From NCBI GenBank assembly GCA_963556145.1, contig OY744463.1, forward strand, positions 2,790,001 to 2,854,000: a DNA stretch of 64,000 nucleotides, written 5' to 3'. The stretch's first letter is position 1; each line of letters opens with the position of its first letter. The position numbers and the translations under genes were made by a program. Below are positions 53,365 through 64,000 of this stretch, piece by piece. The DNA comes from Hygrocybe punicea (lineage: Eukaryota > Basidiomycota > Agaricomycetes > Agaricales > Hygrophoraceae). The notes below the pieces were generated by a model, which saw nothing but the letters and a program-made list of their open reading frames with translations, was not told where the DNA came from and ran no database searches.

Positions 53365-54274
53365 TGTAGATGCGGGTTCTTGGTGGCTTCGGAACTATAT
53401 AAAGATAAAATAAAGATCCTAACCTAGGGGTGTCAGCGTAGAAGTGACGGTGGATAAGTCAGTGTCAGAAATAATAGTAAAGGAAGTGGAAATGTAAGTA
53501 AAATATCAAGCCACCGTGTAAAACTAAACAAATAACGATGAATCCGGCGATGAACAGAGTGAAAACGGATGAATAACAAAGAACCCGACGATGCCGACGA
53601 TGTCGGGTACAGCGGGTCGGGTTGGGTTGGGTCGGAAACGATGAACAAATAATGGAAACAATCAATAAAGACGATAAAGTGAACTACAAAAAGCTAAGGA
53701 TCTACGTGGACGAGCATTTGAAGGGATTAAAGAAGATTCTGACTATATGAAAACGGGGACTAAGGGTATGTTTTTTGTACGGTCGTCGGGGACCGTTTTT
53801 ATAGTACAGGAAACAGTAATCTACTTTCAGACATGTCTATTTCAGCCGATGGTAAGCTACAAAGAAAGGTTGGAATGGGGATGTGGAAAGGGGGGTTGCA
53901 AAGTGACGAAGACAGGAATATGGAGGGGAAAACAAATATCCATGAAAAAGATGGAAAATGTCCTACATATCTCCGAAAGGACGACGGGATGCATAAATAT
54001 GGTAAGTCCGAAGTCGGGGATTGAGTCCAATGAGATCCATCTTCTAGAATTGGAACTCTGAGGTGTTTGAGGCTGCCGGATTTGGTCTGAAAGCGGCTGT
54101 GACAAAGCGGCATGTGTCGGGTTACATCAGTCATGTTGGGTCACGTCACATCACATCACGTCGGGTTGCGTCGGGTTACATTGGGTTCAAATGCGAGTTG
54201 AATAGAGGCATCGGGTTCGTCCGGATTCGTGATATATCGAGGATACAGACTCAGAGGGACGTTGACCCTCTACA
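53365..54274 (-). repeat. A 5' LTR (A4)
   Basis: TGTAGATGCGGG to GACCCTCTACA on plus, 910 bp. Partner of 30876-31763. Confidence 0.9.
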
Positions 54275-55747
54275 ACGCGTCGAAAGTGGCCATCCAGGCA
54301 CCAAGTAACTTCAGGAGTCGTCATCCCAGCCTTAAGAGACTGAAGAATTTGGGAAAGGGAGGAATGGAAGAGCTGACAGCGGAATTTGCGGAAATTCACA
54401 TCATTCAGGTACTTCTTATCGGCTATGTCTTTTTCAGCACAATTTCACCAAAATGTACCAAATATAACTTACACTTCGGGATGGCAAGAAACCCTATTAA
54501 AGCAAGAGCATTGTGGTGCACACAGTGCACATTATTGTGAACATTTCCAATAGATGCATAAAGTGGGTAATATTCATTGTTTCCAGTGCCAACAGAAACT
54601 GTGGTCATGTCACTGCCAAGGATAATGGGCACAAACATGGCACCATGAGTGATGGGATCCTCGGCAATAATATCCTTGAAGACAACATAATCAGATATTA
54701 AAAGTGCAGTGAGATAACAGACTTACTGCTTGTTTCCAGGCCCAGTCGCCTGACATCAAATTTTTGTATTGCTGTTTGCCATTGACATTGAATTCACGAA
54801 ATGGAGCATAATCAATCTTGCCATCAAAATCAGCATTACCAAGCATGTTGCGTATAACCGTACGAGGGTCCTGGTACCAGGCATCATATCCACTGTTCAT
54901 CCATACAGGAACTTCACCGTCTGGTAGTTCACCATTGTTACTCATGGTAAAACTTCACCAGGGCACATCACCAAGTGGTGTCAAGTCAATGGTATCATAT
55001 AAATCCCGGTGGTCTCAAAAGGGTGGTTGGTCATCATGCTTGAACAATGTCGATGCCCAGAGATCAAGTAGCTGGTCAATATTGCCAGTGGACATCTGCT
55101 CACGGCAGTAGAGAAACTTGCCAGTTTCAAAACCAACACGGTCAGAGTAGGGGGTCCAGTCGTTTGGATCGGCATGGGGCCGGTGAGGTGGTGGAGGGGT
55201 ATCTGGCGGTGTGTCATTGCCAAGTTCATCACAAGGCTGCCCTGGATTAATTTCTTAGCCTAACAATCCAGCATTCATGCAGTCGCTCACCATATAACAA
55301 AGGATGGAAATCTTTCATAGCATTCGATAGGTTTGGGGGAGGGTGATTCCCCTCCAAGTCATTGGATGACGGAACGTGATTGTTGTCACCATCACCAATA
55401 TCGGCACTCAGAGTTGCAGGGGGGGTACCTCCATTATTATAAACATCAAAATCTTGATCAGGGTTGTCGCCTTCCATTCTATGCTGGGAGTTGACTTTGA
55501 CATTGACATGTCCCTCTGAGTCTGAACTAGAGACTGAAGATAATGGTGGAACCTGCGGTGGGCAACTCAGAGTAGGTCCAGTGGCTGGCTGGGATTGTTG
55601 CTGAGAGTGTCAGGAACAAACGTGATTGGTGAGTCCTGCCTGATTTCGAAACCACCGCCGACAGCCGACAAATATACATGGCAGGTGGTTGGGATTGTGG
55701 GATCTCGAAGGCCTTGTCATAGTAGTCGTATCACGAGGTCGGGCCAT
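54275..55747 (-). pseudogene. Plavaka transposase, N-terminal half
   Basis: ATG 55745-55747. A C2H2/CXXC-like motif (CIFVGCRRWFRNQAGLTNH), then a TGA (55610-55612), an acidic linker, and after a frame change PPHRPHADPNDWTPYSDRVG, MSTGNIDQLLDLWASTL, two more TGAs (PPF-stop-DH, PW-stop-SF), then YDAWYQDPRTVIRNML, DYAPFREF, GDWAWKQA. An intron (GTAAGT...TTCAAG) follows, then FVPIILGSDMTTVSVGTGNN, YYPLYASIGNVHNN, a second intron, and FRKFRCQLFHSSLSQILQSL, MTTPEV, DGHFRRV at the A junction. It continues at 30875. Plavaka elements are a basidiomycete-rich cut-and-paste group. The element's terminal repeats were not located. Confidence 0.85.
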
Positions 55748-55936
55748 TAGAAAATGAAAAAGTAAATATGGTAGCGGTCGATGTGAAGCCAAATGAAGGC
55801 CTTAGGTTGCCAGTGCCTGCCAGTGGTGCACAAAAATCGGATGGCGCCGTAAAAATTGGCACCTAATTTATGATTAAGTCTGACAAGCGGGAACTGAACT
55901 GTCAGAATTCACGAACCTTCCTTTCTTCCCATCACC
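55748..55936. promoter_or_regulatory. Intergenic between Plavaka and gene H
   Basis: 190 bp between divergent starts. Contains TTGCCAGTGCCTGCCAGTGG. No clear TATA box. Confidence 0.35.
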
Positions 55937-56254
55937 ATGTCCGAGCAACCTTTGCATCGTATCGCCACTCGCACTTCAAATGCTGATAAGCATCCTGGGA
56001 AGCAAGTACCAAAGTGAAAGCGACATACCCAGGCAGAGATGCAAGAGTTCAGGAAATCTCAAGAAGAAGCAAAAGAGGCCAAATGAATTGCACAACAAGA
56101 AAAATTTGAGCGCATCGCTATCCTCAAAAATAACATGGCAGAAGAAGATGTAGAGATAAAAAATGCTGCTAGATGAGCCCCTCTACCTCACCATGCTCAG
56201 CCTCTTCGTCGTAGAAGCACTCATGCTAAAATCACCATCATTCCAGATGCTGAG

Positions 56255-56898
56255 TAGGGCAGGTCAAGGGTATGCAATACCCCCAGGGGTTAAGAGTACG
56301 GGTACCACGGGTTAAGGGTACGAGTCCAGCCTCAGAATACCCGCAGTACCCACGCGGGTATGGGCTGTATTTTTTTTGGGAGAAGAAACATCAAAAACTC
56401 AATTTTTGGGATATTTTTCGCTATTTTTGAGGGATATAATGAGAATCATTGCTTGTAAAAATATGTAAAAATGCTCTCAACACTCCCCACAGTATTCTGA
56501 ACATTGTGCTCCTTTACACTAAAGGGATCCGACCAGTATTCCGTCCACAATAACCATAAAAACCATCAAAAACAGGTAAAAATGGGGTATTTTGCATGTT
56601 TTTGAGGGATATAATGAGAATCATTGCTTGTAAAAATATGTAAAAATGCTCTCAACACTCCCCACAGTATTCTAAACATTGTGTTCCTTTACACTAAAGG
56701 GATCCGGCCAGTATTCCGTCCACAATAACCATAAAAACCACCAAAAACAGGTAAAAATGGGGTATTTTGCATGTTTCTTCCTGTACCCCTGCAAAACCCG
56801 TGCCATACCCGTACTTTTGGCCTCGGGTACGTACCCGTGACGGGTACGGGTCCGAGTACAGCCCCAGAGCACTGCGGGTGTACCCCTGACTGGCCATA
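56255..56898. mobile_element. hAT-type non-autonomous element in H (644 bp)
   Basis: 8-bp duplication ATGCTGAG at 56247-56254 and 56899-56906. Imperfect TIR TAGGGCAGGTCAAGGGTA versus TATGGCCAGTCAGGGGTA. GGGTACGGGTACC-type repeats at both ends. No coding capacity. Confidence 0.82.
56415..56768. repeat. 175-bp tandem duplication inside the hAT element
   Basis: Two copies offset by 175 bp (TTTTTGAGGGATATAATG at 56424 and 56599), differing at only a few bases. Each includes CACTAAAGGGATCCG. Confidence 0.8.
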
Positions 56899-57842
56899 AT
56901 GCTGAGGATGAGCCCAATGAAAATGAGCCTGAACCGTCCCTACCGGACTGGCTCGAGCCAGAGGGAAGTGGGGATCCTACTGACATCGAGGACGAAACAC
57001 CAAAGAAGAAAAAAGTGAAAGTCACAGCAAGGGAGCGAATCAACGTGGTGCATCAAGCAGTACCCACCAGGGGGGGGGAAAGAAGGGGTAAGAATGTGTT
57101 CATCAGCGCTGAACTTGAATGTTTATCTGGTGCCATTTTAGCCATCTCATGATCTGACTCATGTTGATGGGAACTCACTTCACATCAGAGAAGTACAGAG
57201 GGTACGTGTACATGTCAAGTTACATGCTCATGCAGGGTTTATACTTATAGATTAGGATTGGTCTCGTGATTGTGATATGACACATGATGAGAACAATGGA
57301 CTGGCTGTCAACTTAAACAAGCGTAACAAGGGCAAACTCAAGTAAGTTGCTCATCACATGCTCATTCTCAACGAGTCTACTCTTTTCTTTTTTAACCGTA
57401 GGGTGTCGTCCACTTCTGAAACGAAACTCTCTGGACTTGTCCAGGATTGGAGGGTGGATGTCCCAGCCAACAGCAGGTCCACAATGCAGAGTGTTAAAAG
57501 TTCTTCCACACTTGCTGTTAGCACCACAGCCAAATCGAGGACAACATCCAGCAACAGCGTAGGAACATCGGCCACCTCAAATGAACCCAGCACAGCTGTT
57601 GGAAGCATCAATGAGCTTGGTGGTTTTGAGGATGAGGATGAGAGTCTTGAGCGTGAAGCTGCAATGTCCAGTCCTATCAAAGGGAACAAGAGGGTCACTA
57701 GCACGGCACGTCATTTTTTATAAACCATTTGCCATTGAACTGAAGATAAATTTGACTTAGGCACTTGTCAAAGTTGAAGCAAACGATCGCCCTTTGAAAA
57801 AGTTAAAGGCTGACCATGTTAGCCGTGTCACTGTGAAGTTTA

Positions 57843-58012
57843 TTGTCTTTTGCATGTGACTTTGCCAACGTCACAGTCACACATTTTTGCAAACTTCCAA
57901 CTTCAAATCATCATATCTCGTGCAATACTCAACCTTCAGCTTAGCGCTTTGAGATATGAGAGTGCGAATGTAATTTCTAGATGTTCACAGTGTAAAAAGT
58001 CCTAAAAATGTT
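57843..58012 (+). repeat. Tc1 left TIR
   Basis: Inverted match to 62685-62854. Differences are mainly C/T or G/A. Confidence 0.85.
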
Positions 58013-58241
58013 AAATTAAAAAATCACTTTTTCTCAATGTTGGTGACCCACGTGCATCCGCTCCAGCGCTTCTCAGTGGCTCAATTCTTCACATGCATCT
58101 TTGTCAATAACTTCTCTTCATCCTTGTACATAACTGTGAAGCCTTGTATCATATTCAAATTCAAAGGTCAGTTGAATTCACGATATTTGCCTAAATTGGG
58201 AAGTTCAACCAACATTCAACAGTTCAACTTCTAACTTTACA

Positions 58242-59437
58242 ATGACCACCATGGTTCAAGGGAAGGCCATTCCAGTCATAGTTCATTGGATAATTATCCA
58301 GCTTGGAACCACAATGGCGGAAGAAGACATTGCGATGTACACTGACGTCTCTGTTCATTCTGTTCGGAAGATTCTTGCATATTTCAAGTGCACTGGCCAC
58401 GTCAAACCTCCTGTGGATGGAAGGCCACAACTACATAAACTTCTTTGTAATTATGATGTTGAGGTATGTGGATTTCTTTGACTGCTCCTTCTCTGATACA
58501 TTGCAATATGTATAGTATATGAATCGAAGGTTGAACGAGTGCCCCGATCTTTATCTTGACCAACTGTGAATGGAGCTCCAGGAAACATGTGGAACCTCAG
58601 TATCTATTTCAACAATATGGAGAACCCTTGTGAAGGGCGGTTATACAATGAAAAAGGTACGCATTACTTGCAATTTCACAATTATTCTACTCATTGAATT
58701 CTAGCTCACTTGTACTGCTATTGAACAAAGCGAAGAGAAACGTAGCGATTTTGCTGCCCGCATAGGCACCTATGATGCCACACAATTGGTGTTTGTTGAT
58801 GAAAGTGCAGTGGACTGCCACACAACCTATCGGGGAAGGGCTTGGGAAATCCGTGGCCGCAAAGCAACACGCAAAGCGTTCTTTTGTCGTGGACGCCGGT
58901 ATTTTCTCTTGCAGCTGACTCCTATACTCATCTAACACTGCATTCATCTAGGTTCTCTGTTCTGCCAGCCTTAGTGCTTGAAGATGGTATCATTCATTGT
59001 GAAATCATTGAGGGTGCTTTCGACACAAACATGTTCTATTCATTTATCAACCATCTGCTTGATGAAATGCAACCATTCCCTGCCTCAAAGTCAGTCATTG
59101 TTATGGACAACTGCCGCATCCACAAGCACCCCGAAATTTTGAACCTCATCGAATCTCGGTAAGATTGCAAGTTCTTATTACCTTTTATTTTTCAACCCCT
59201 CATGCCATCTTTAGAGGTATGTGATGTGAATTTTTGCCGCCGTATTCACCCAACTATAATCCAATTGAACTTGCCTTCTCCGCCATGAAATATTCCCTCC
59301 GCCACAATGGTGACTATATCCGGATGGCTATGACAGAACTAAGCATAATGGATATTTATGGTGTGCTACTCAAGCCCCTGTATGAGATTAGTCCTTCAGA
59401 TGTTTTCGGATGGTTTAGGCATTGTGGATATGTGTAG
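58242..59437 (+). pseudogene. Tc1/mariner DDE transposase, five exons, two TGAs
   Basis: Exons 58242-58463, 58516-58656, 58705-58898, 58952-59158 and 59215-59437 (328 codons plus stop). N-terminal helix-turn-helix (IIIQLGTTMAEEDIAMYTDV, VRKILAYFKCTGHV). Catalytic motifs: VFVDESAVD (first Asp), VIVMDNCRIHKH (second Asp) and LPPYSPNYNPIELAFSAMK (Glu, the conserved YSPDLNPIE-type block). The DDE_3-like core fits IS630/Tc1/mariner enzymes, which cut and insert at TA, as seen at the ends of this element. TGA in exon 2 (DQL-stop-MEL) and at the start of exon 5 (GM-stop-CEF) probably derive from CGA; otherwise complete. Confidence 0.88.
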
Positions 59438-59649
59438 ATCTATTCCTTCTCACCGTACATTCTCTTCTTCTGAAATATATATCTTGTATTATGACAAAAG
59501 TTGAATAATTATTCTTAGGACTTCGGTTTAGCCAGCCAAACAAAATATGATTTGCATATGAAGAATATAATTGTACTACTCAGATCACCACCATCTTGAC
59601 TGAAAGCTCCTCCTCGCTAAAAAGACTCGGATACAATTTTGCTAATCTC

Positions 59650-60321
59650 CATCGCTTACTCAATTGCAACTCCAGTTCGTGCCGTGATTTGTCGCCTTTG
59701 GTCCATGACAGCAGTATTGGCAGGAAGGGCAGGTAAACCCAGCATGTTTGCTGAGGCAACACACTCCAGAGCTAAAGAGAAAGGTATTATCATTATCAAT
59801 AGAATACTGGAGAGACAAGCTACCTGTGAATTGCGTAAGATGATCACGGGTGGTAGGATTCGGTGCAACCATCAGTGGGTGAACACCATTAACAATCACA
59901 GCTGGGTTGCGAAGAGGGCCTTGGGGACCTGCTTGGCTATTGGCAAGGAGTACCAGCAGTTCGTCTGACTGTCGCAGCAGGATTGCGACATTGGCTGCAA
60001 TCTGGTTGACAGTTTGGGTGAGGCCTGCCAACCAGGGGGAAGCGGCAGCTCCTCCTGGGTTGTGAGAAAATGCAACAGAGGACTTGAATAGTTCAGCGGA
60101 CCCGATTTCAGCATCAGTGGCATGGAGGGCTTGTCCTGCCACTAAAATTAAGATCAATCAGTTATTATGATACCAGCAAAAACCTTTTCTCCCTCACATT
60201 TCAAATGTGAAAGTTTGTCAATGTACTCCTTTGCATTTGTGATATCGAGCAGAGCCGGTGGATCAGCAGTATTGGGAGGAGGGATTATGCCTGCAGCATT
60301 TGGAGGTGGGATGAGTATCAT
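59650..60321 (-). CDS. Unknown gene inside the Tc1 element
   Basis: ATG 60319-60321 (MILIPPPNAAGIIPPP). Exon to about 60195 (LLDITNAKEYIDKLSHL), an intron ending TTTTAG, then AEIGSAELFKSSVAFSHN, SPWLAGLTQTVNQIAANVAI and RNPAVIVNGVHPLMVAPNP. Pro-rich start, then helical segments. The 3' exon structure is unclear. No family recognised. Confidence 0.4.
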
Positions 60322-60523
60322 GGTGGTTGTGAGGAAATGACAGTAATTCTGGGTGTGTGGGTATATTTGTGCAAACGTACCTTTGCCCTTTGCCCAGTGT
60401 TTGATCTCAGTGTTCGATCTAGAAGAGGACCTACACAGAAGAGGACCTACATGGTTGGGCTATATTAGTGTTTTTAAATGCTGACGCTAAATTCTGGATT
60501 GTACTCACAGTCATTCCTCTACC

Positions 60524-62389
60524 ATGGGCCAAGGGGCTGTGAAAAAATGAAAAGAAGCCATCAAAGCAAAAAAGAAAGCCCTTGTCAAAGCATCAGCAGC
60601 TGCAGCGAATGACCACCAAATTCTCACCCCAGATCTCTCTACTGATGATGCATCTCTGGACTCACCTATTGACAGAGTTGGCCTTCGAACAGCCATGTTA
60701 CCTACCACAAAAGGGGCAGCTCGTTCTGCCAGTCGTGTGTCAAATAAGCCATCTGACTCTGGCACTTTCTTGAAGTCGGCCATCTCAACATCTACTTCTG
60801 AAGTAGATGACTCTGCTTCATCAATTCCATCATCAGAAAATACGAGACAAACCTTCACTCAGCCTACTCGTGCAGCTTCAAACCCAGTCAGGGCCCTATT
60901 TCATCGTATGGCTGTAGACCTCATCAATGAGCAGACCGGGGATGAATTTGAAGCCTCTGATGACATGAACCTGGGTGAAAAGAAGGAAGACGAACTGGAG
61001 TACATGGACAGAGAAATTGAATATTCAGAGGTTGAGGTGGTTGAGGGAATTGAGAAGCTTGCGGTGGCTCCCACGAAGTCGGTCCACAAGAATACCATGG
61101 TCCAACAAAGGAAAAAGACTGCGCTGAAGAAAAAGGCCCCAGAGAGGATTCCAACCGAGGATAGTGACAGCGATCTTGAGGTGATTGTTTTCATGAATTT
61201 ATGTTGTATTTGTTGCTCATTCTATCCCAGACTCATTCACATATATAATTGAGGTCAACGACAGAAGGCAACAAATTCGGATGGTTGAGGCCTTGAATTC
61301 AACAACTACCTGGTTCGGACTTGAGCAAAATTTGGCCGAACTGCTCAATATCTATCCTACGTCTCTCCACGCACAATACCGTTTTAGTACTGACAACAAG
61401 CTGTCCCTTCCGCTCAATCTCACCTCCCAAGGTCACCTGAATACTATGATCGCACTCCTTCGGCCGCTTGTGGTTCCTCTGATTCTTTCCAACGGCCGTC
61501 ATTCCAAAAAGCAAATGAAACCAGTTTTGGTCCAAATCTTCAATAAAGGTGATGAATCACAGCTCGCTGGAGACAACAAAGTAAGTACCGCATTATGTCA
61601 ACTCTGTATAACTCTTACCTTCGAAACAAAGAGTCGTGGTACTGGAAAGTCAACTGGGAAACAGGTGGTCATCGATCTGGATAGGCCGAAATCGGATGCA
61701 GATCGTTATCATGAACAGAAAGTGCAAGCACGTTCCGAGATTATCAATAACTTCCAATGTGATCTCCACAGCCTTCTGGGCAAGCCTGTTCCATGCTACC
61801 ACAATCCCCACACTGGCCTCTGTCACCCGATCACAGAGCAGAACATTAATCTATGGGCGACTTTGCACGTAAGAGTATTTGCCTTTACATACCATTCACA
61901 AGCTAATTTAGAAACTCTTTGCAGCTCAGGCAACCGAATCAGTATTCCACCAATAATATCCCTCCGGAAATTAATGTCACTGCCACTACACCTCACACTG
62001 GGGGCATGCATCATCCGACATCCCAGCAACCTCAACCTATTACTCAACCAGTAGTCCACGCCAATTTGACACTACCCACTCCCAATCCTCTCCCAAACCC
62101 AACCACTCGGGTTGAGTATCCACTTATATCAACTTGGCTTGCTTACTGTGATAATTGTTCTGATCGTGCTGGCGAAGATTTCATTGGACTCCTGCCAAAA
62201 TTCAATGAAGAAGGTTTCCGTCGACTTCACCAACTTACAGGGGATCGGATCAGTGTAGAGAAGCTTGCAGAATGGATCAGCATTGGACGAGGGACAGCGG
62301 ACTTGCTTATTCACTATGCTGAAGAAGATGTGGCACTTATCAAGGCAGGGGCCCCTTTGATTGCCGCACCGGGAGCAGGCAAGGTTTAA
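60524..62389 (+). pseudogene. Unknown gene with SAM-like C-terminus inside the Tc1 element
   Basis: ATG 60524, TGA at 60548-60550 in the same frame (KK-stop-KEA), then Ser/Thr-rich, an acidic stretch (EKKEDELEYMDREIEY), and a basic patch (KKTALKKKAPER). Intron 61180-61251, then FGLEQNLAELLNIYPTSL and ALLRPLVVPLILS. Intron near 61580, HEQKVQARSEIINNFQCDL, intron near 61870-61920. The C-terminus 62110-62389 (ISTWLAYCDN, GEDFIGLLPKFNEEGFRRLH, KLAEWISIGRGTADLLIHYAE) looks like a small helical SAM-like domain (by eye only). Not a transposase. It may be a captured host gene or accessory factor. Confidence 0.5.
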
Positions 62390-62684
62390 ATCAAGGAATA
62401 CTGGGTTTCTCTTTGCATATCTACGACTATCTCATTGCAACAGGTTTTGGGAGGCCATTTGATGGTGGAATATAAAGAGTTTTGCATGTTGTTCAAAAGA
62501 CCCTGAAGCCGAGAGTACATGAACAGTGCTTCTTGATGTAAATAATAAGAATATAGCTTCCAGCATTAAGAGGGATGGCGGGGGTAGATGCATGCAAAGA
62601 TTTGAGCCTGCTGGCAGACTCCTGGAGTGACCAGAGTGATTGCATGTCCATCACTCATATTGAAAATTTTTGATTTTTGAATTC

Positions 62685-62854
62685 AGTGTTTTCGGAACTT
62701 TGTACACCATGAACATCTAGAAATTACATTCGCACTCTCATATCTCAAAGCACTAAGCTGAAGGTTGAGTATTGCACGAGATATGATGATTTGAAGTTGG
62801 AGGTTTGCAAAAATGTGTAACTGTGACGTTGGCAAAGTCACGTGCAAAAGACAA
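62685..62854 (-). repeat. Tc1 right TIR
   Basis: Inverted match to 57843-58012, ending GCAAAAGACAA next to TA. Confidence 0.85.
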
Positions 62855-64000
62855 TAATAACTCTCATCTTCCCGATGGGTGTCAAGACACCAATCGCTGG
62901 CGCCGTACCTTTGTGCCGACCTTCATCGGCTATGTTGCTAGCTACCATGATCCTTGGAGTGTCACTGATGTTGATGGCGTTCGAGCCATGCAAATCAAGT
63001 CTACAACCAACCGAAGATAACGCATCAAATCGAGACCCAACAGGCTGTTTATTGCGTCGTAAGTCAACTGTGTCTTCAGATTGATCCTTAACCTCATCAA
63101 CCACAGGCCGAGCAACGTGTCTACGAGTGGCGATCAGGCTTCGGCTCGACTGCCTTGGCAATGATCAACCACTTTTTTGAAACCGGTGCCAACTTTGAGG
63201 ACTGTGTGGCATTCGCAACACTAATGCTGGAGAATCTCAAGTTCCTTTATTCTAAAGCGGACAGTGATAACCCAGAGGTATGGTTCATGTCCCTTGTCAT
63301 TTCCTGATGCTAATGTGATCCCAGGAGTACCGGGGTTCGTTCTGTTCCCAGTTCATATTGCAGACACTTGCCTTCCACTTCAATGCTGTCCGTGGCTGTA
63401 TTGAAGTTCCCAAACTCAAGAAATTGAAGCCCAAAGTTGCAATTGCTCTTGCGGCGGCGGCTGTATGTGAACTTCCAGTAATTGCTGTAAATTCTAATCC
63501 TGTCAGCAGGTGGAATGCGGCTTTACGTTGTGGGTGGCTGGGGATGTTACTCTTGAGTTGGTGGACAGCGAGGGGGGTCTAAAAGTGGCCAAAGCCATCA
63601 CCAGGGCAATCAATCCGGAGACCGGCAAGGAATCAAACAAGCCAACTGCATTTGGCGAAGCAAACTGGGGTCCTAACACTCGGCGGTATCTGCTTTCACT
63701 CAACGAGTTTCGCGATCAATCAATCAACAAGATCATCAACAAAGCACAGCAATTTGTCAAGAATAGCAGCCGAAACATTGGCTCAACGACCTCTGGTACC
63801 AATGAACTCGACGTGGTTGACAAACGTGCCCATGTCCGGGATGTGTCTGATGATTCTGACGAAGAGTGTAGTTTTTTTTTCTCGCATGCATGACATACTT
63901 ATTATTCACCAGTCACTATGTTAACAGGATAACATGCCACTCAGGCTGTGGCACCGCCGTGACTGCATGACAGCATTAATGGACTCCAATTCGGCTCCCT

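Larger units (their letters stand above)
30876..54274 (-). mobile_element. A: LTR element that splits Plavaka (contains all nested elements)
   Basis: Paired LTRs at 30876-31763 (3') and 53365-54274 (5', minus sense) are closer to each other than to A1 or A3. Flanks are ACAC (30872-30875) and ACGC (54275-54278): one duplication with a CpG transition. Removing 30876-54274 plus one duplication joins GHFRRV to IYGLGPYIADYP in frame. The primer site is at 53362-53345. Its own interior is 53364-53159 plus 36471-31764. It has no gag or pol, only a Pro/Ser/Thr-repeat coding region, so it is non-autonomous. Confidence 0.88.
57843..62854 (+). mobile_element. Tc1/mariner-type element with long TIRs and extra genes (5012 bp)
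   Basis: TA at 57841-57842 and 62855-62856. TIRs of about 170 bp (57843-58012 and 62685-62854, TTGTCTTTTGC start). Removal leaves GTGAAGTTTAATAACTC, restoring gene H in frame. It carries a DDE transposase (58242-59437), a minus-strand gene (60321-59650) and a plus-strand gene (60524-62389). Unusually long for this superfamily. Confidence 0.87.
55937..64000 (+). pseudogene. H: multi-exon gene of unknown function split by two DNA elements
   Basis: ATG 55937. N-terminal basic/helical segment with TGAs at 56015, 56084 and 56174, all in one frame and all plausible Arg CGA. It reads up to IPDAE, hAT element, then DEPNENEPEPSLPDWLEPEG and KKKKVKVTARERINVVH. After short introns, 57400-57715 is Ser/Thr-rich (LGGFEDEDESLEREAAMSSP), then ALVKVEANDRPLKKLKADHV, Tc1 element, and NRWRRTFVPTFIGYVASYHD. 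Later come VYEWRSGFGSTALAMINHFF, YRGSFCSQFILQTLAFHF and NWGPNTRRYLLSLNEFR. Both insertions restore the frame when removed. Conserved aromatic/Trp blocks show a folded domain, but I do not recognise the family; related multicopy Agaricomycete proteins are an unverified impression. The 3' end runs off the window. Confidence 0.6.

Noticed and set aside
55937..62389. TGA as a sense codon
   Set aside because: Intact genes (D gag, C gag, B2 antisense gene) end in or avoid TGA, and paralogues show CGA at the same place.
1..64000. tRNA or rRNA genes
   Set aside because: None recognised on either strand by eye; only a tRNA-complementary primer site was found.

Overview
The window looks like a transposon-packed chromosomal region of a mushroom-forming basidiomycete (Agaricomycete). 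Supporting signs are ~50-65 bp GT-AG introns with CTNA-type branch sites, a Plavaka-type DNA transposase, Ty3/Gypsy elements (one with a chromodomain), hAT and Tc1/mariner elements, and pervasive CpG-to-TpG decay. Almost nothing in it is an undisturbed host gene. Organism assignment is inference; no database was consulted.

Layout. 0-0.8 kb: 5' part of a minus-strand gene of unknown function. 1.6-6.4 kb: B1, a non-autonomous Gypsy element (gag only) that also carries an antisense, intron-containing Zn-cluster gene. 6.4-12 kb: a broken membrane-protein gene, a second gene split by a solo LTR (A1), and a Pro/Ser/Thr-repeat coding region. 12.1-22.1 kb: a degenerate Gypsy (G), B-family LTRs, a palindromic hAT MITE, and element D, a 6.96-kb chromodomain Gypsy. 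22.1-28.9 kb: a long broken minus-strand gene (P) split by a small LTR element (E). 28.9-55.7 kb: one Plavaka transposase gene split by a 23.4-kb stack of insertions. 55.9-64 kb: a plus-strand gene (H) split by a hAT element and a 5-kb Tc1/mariner element.

The 28.9-55.7 kb stack can be unpicked by target-site duplications and restored reading frames: Plavaka contains LTR element A (30876-54274); A contains a TA-flanked MITE (M); M contains solo LTR B3; B3 contains Gypsy B2; the 5' LTR of B2 contains autonomous Gypsy C (37026-47830); the leader of C contains solo LTR A3.

Families A, B, C and E share TGTAG LTR termini and 4-bp duplications that are NCGN in every case; A, B, C and G also share one tRNA primer-binding site. 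B and C share a homologous Gag and an antisense three-exon gene (a YDNFL-type helical domain, a charged coiled coil, and a C6 zinc cluster). C has protease, RT, RNase H and integrase and is the likely mobiliser of A, B and E. Element D differs: 5-bp duplication, chromodomain, and a predicted Tf1-style self-primer.

Decay is dominated by CpG transitions. All 11 differences I could count between the two C LTRs are CpG transitions, and most in-frame stops are TGA where an Arg CGA is expected.
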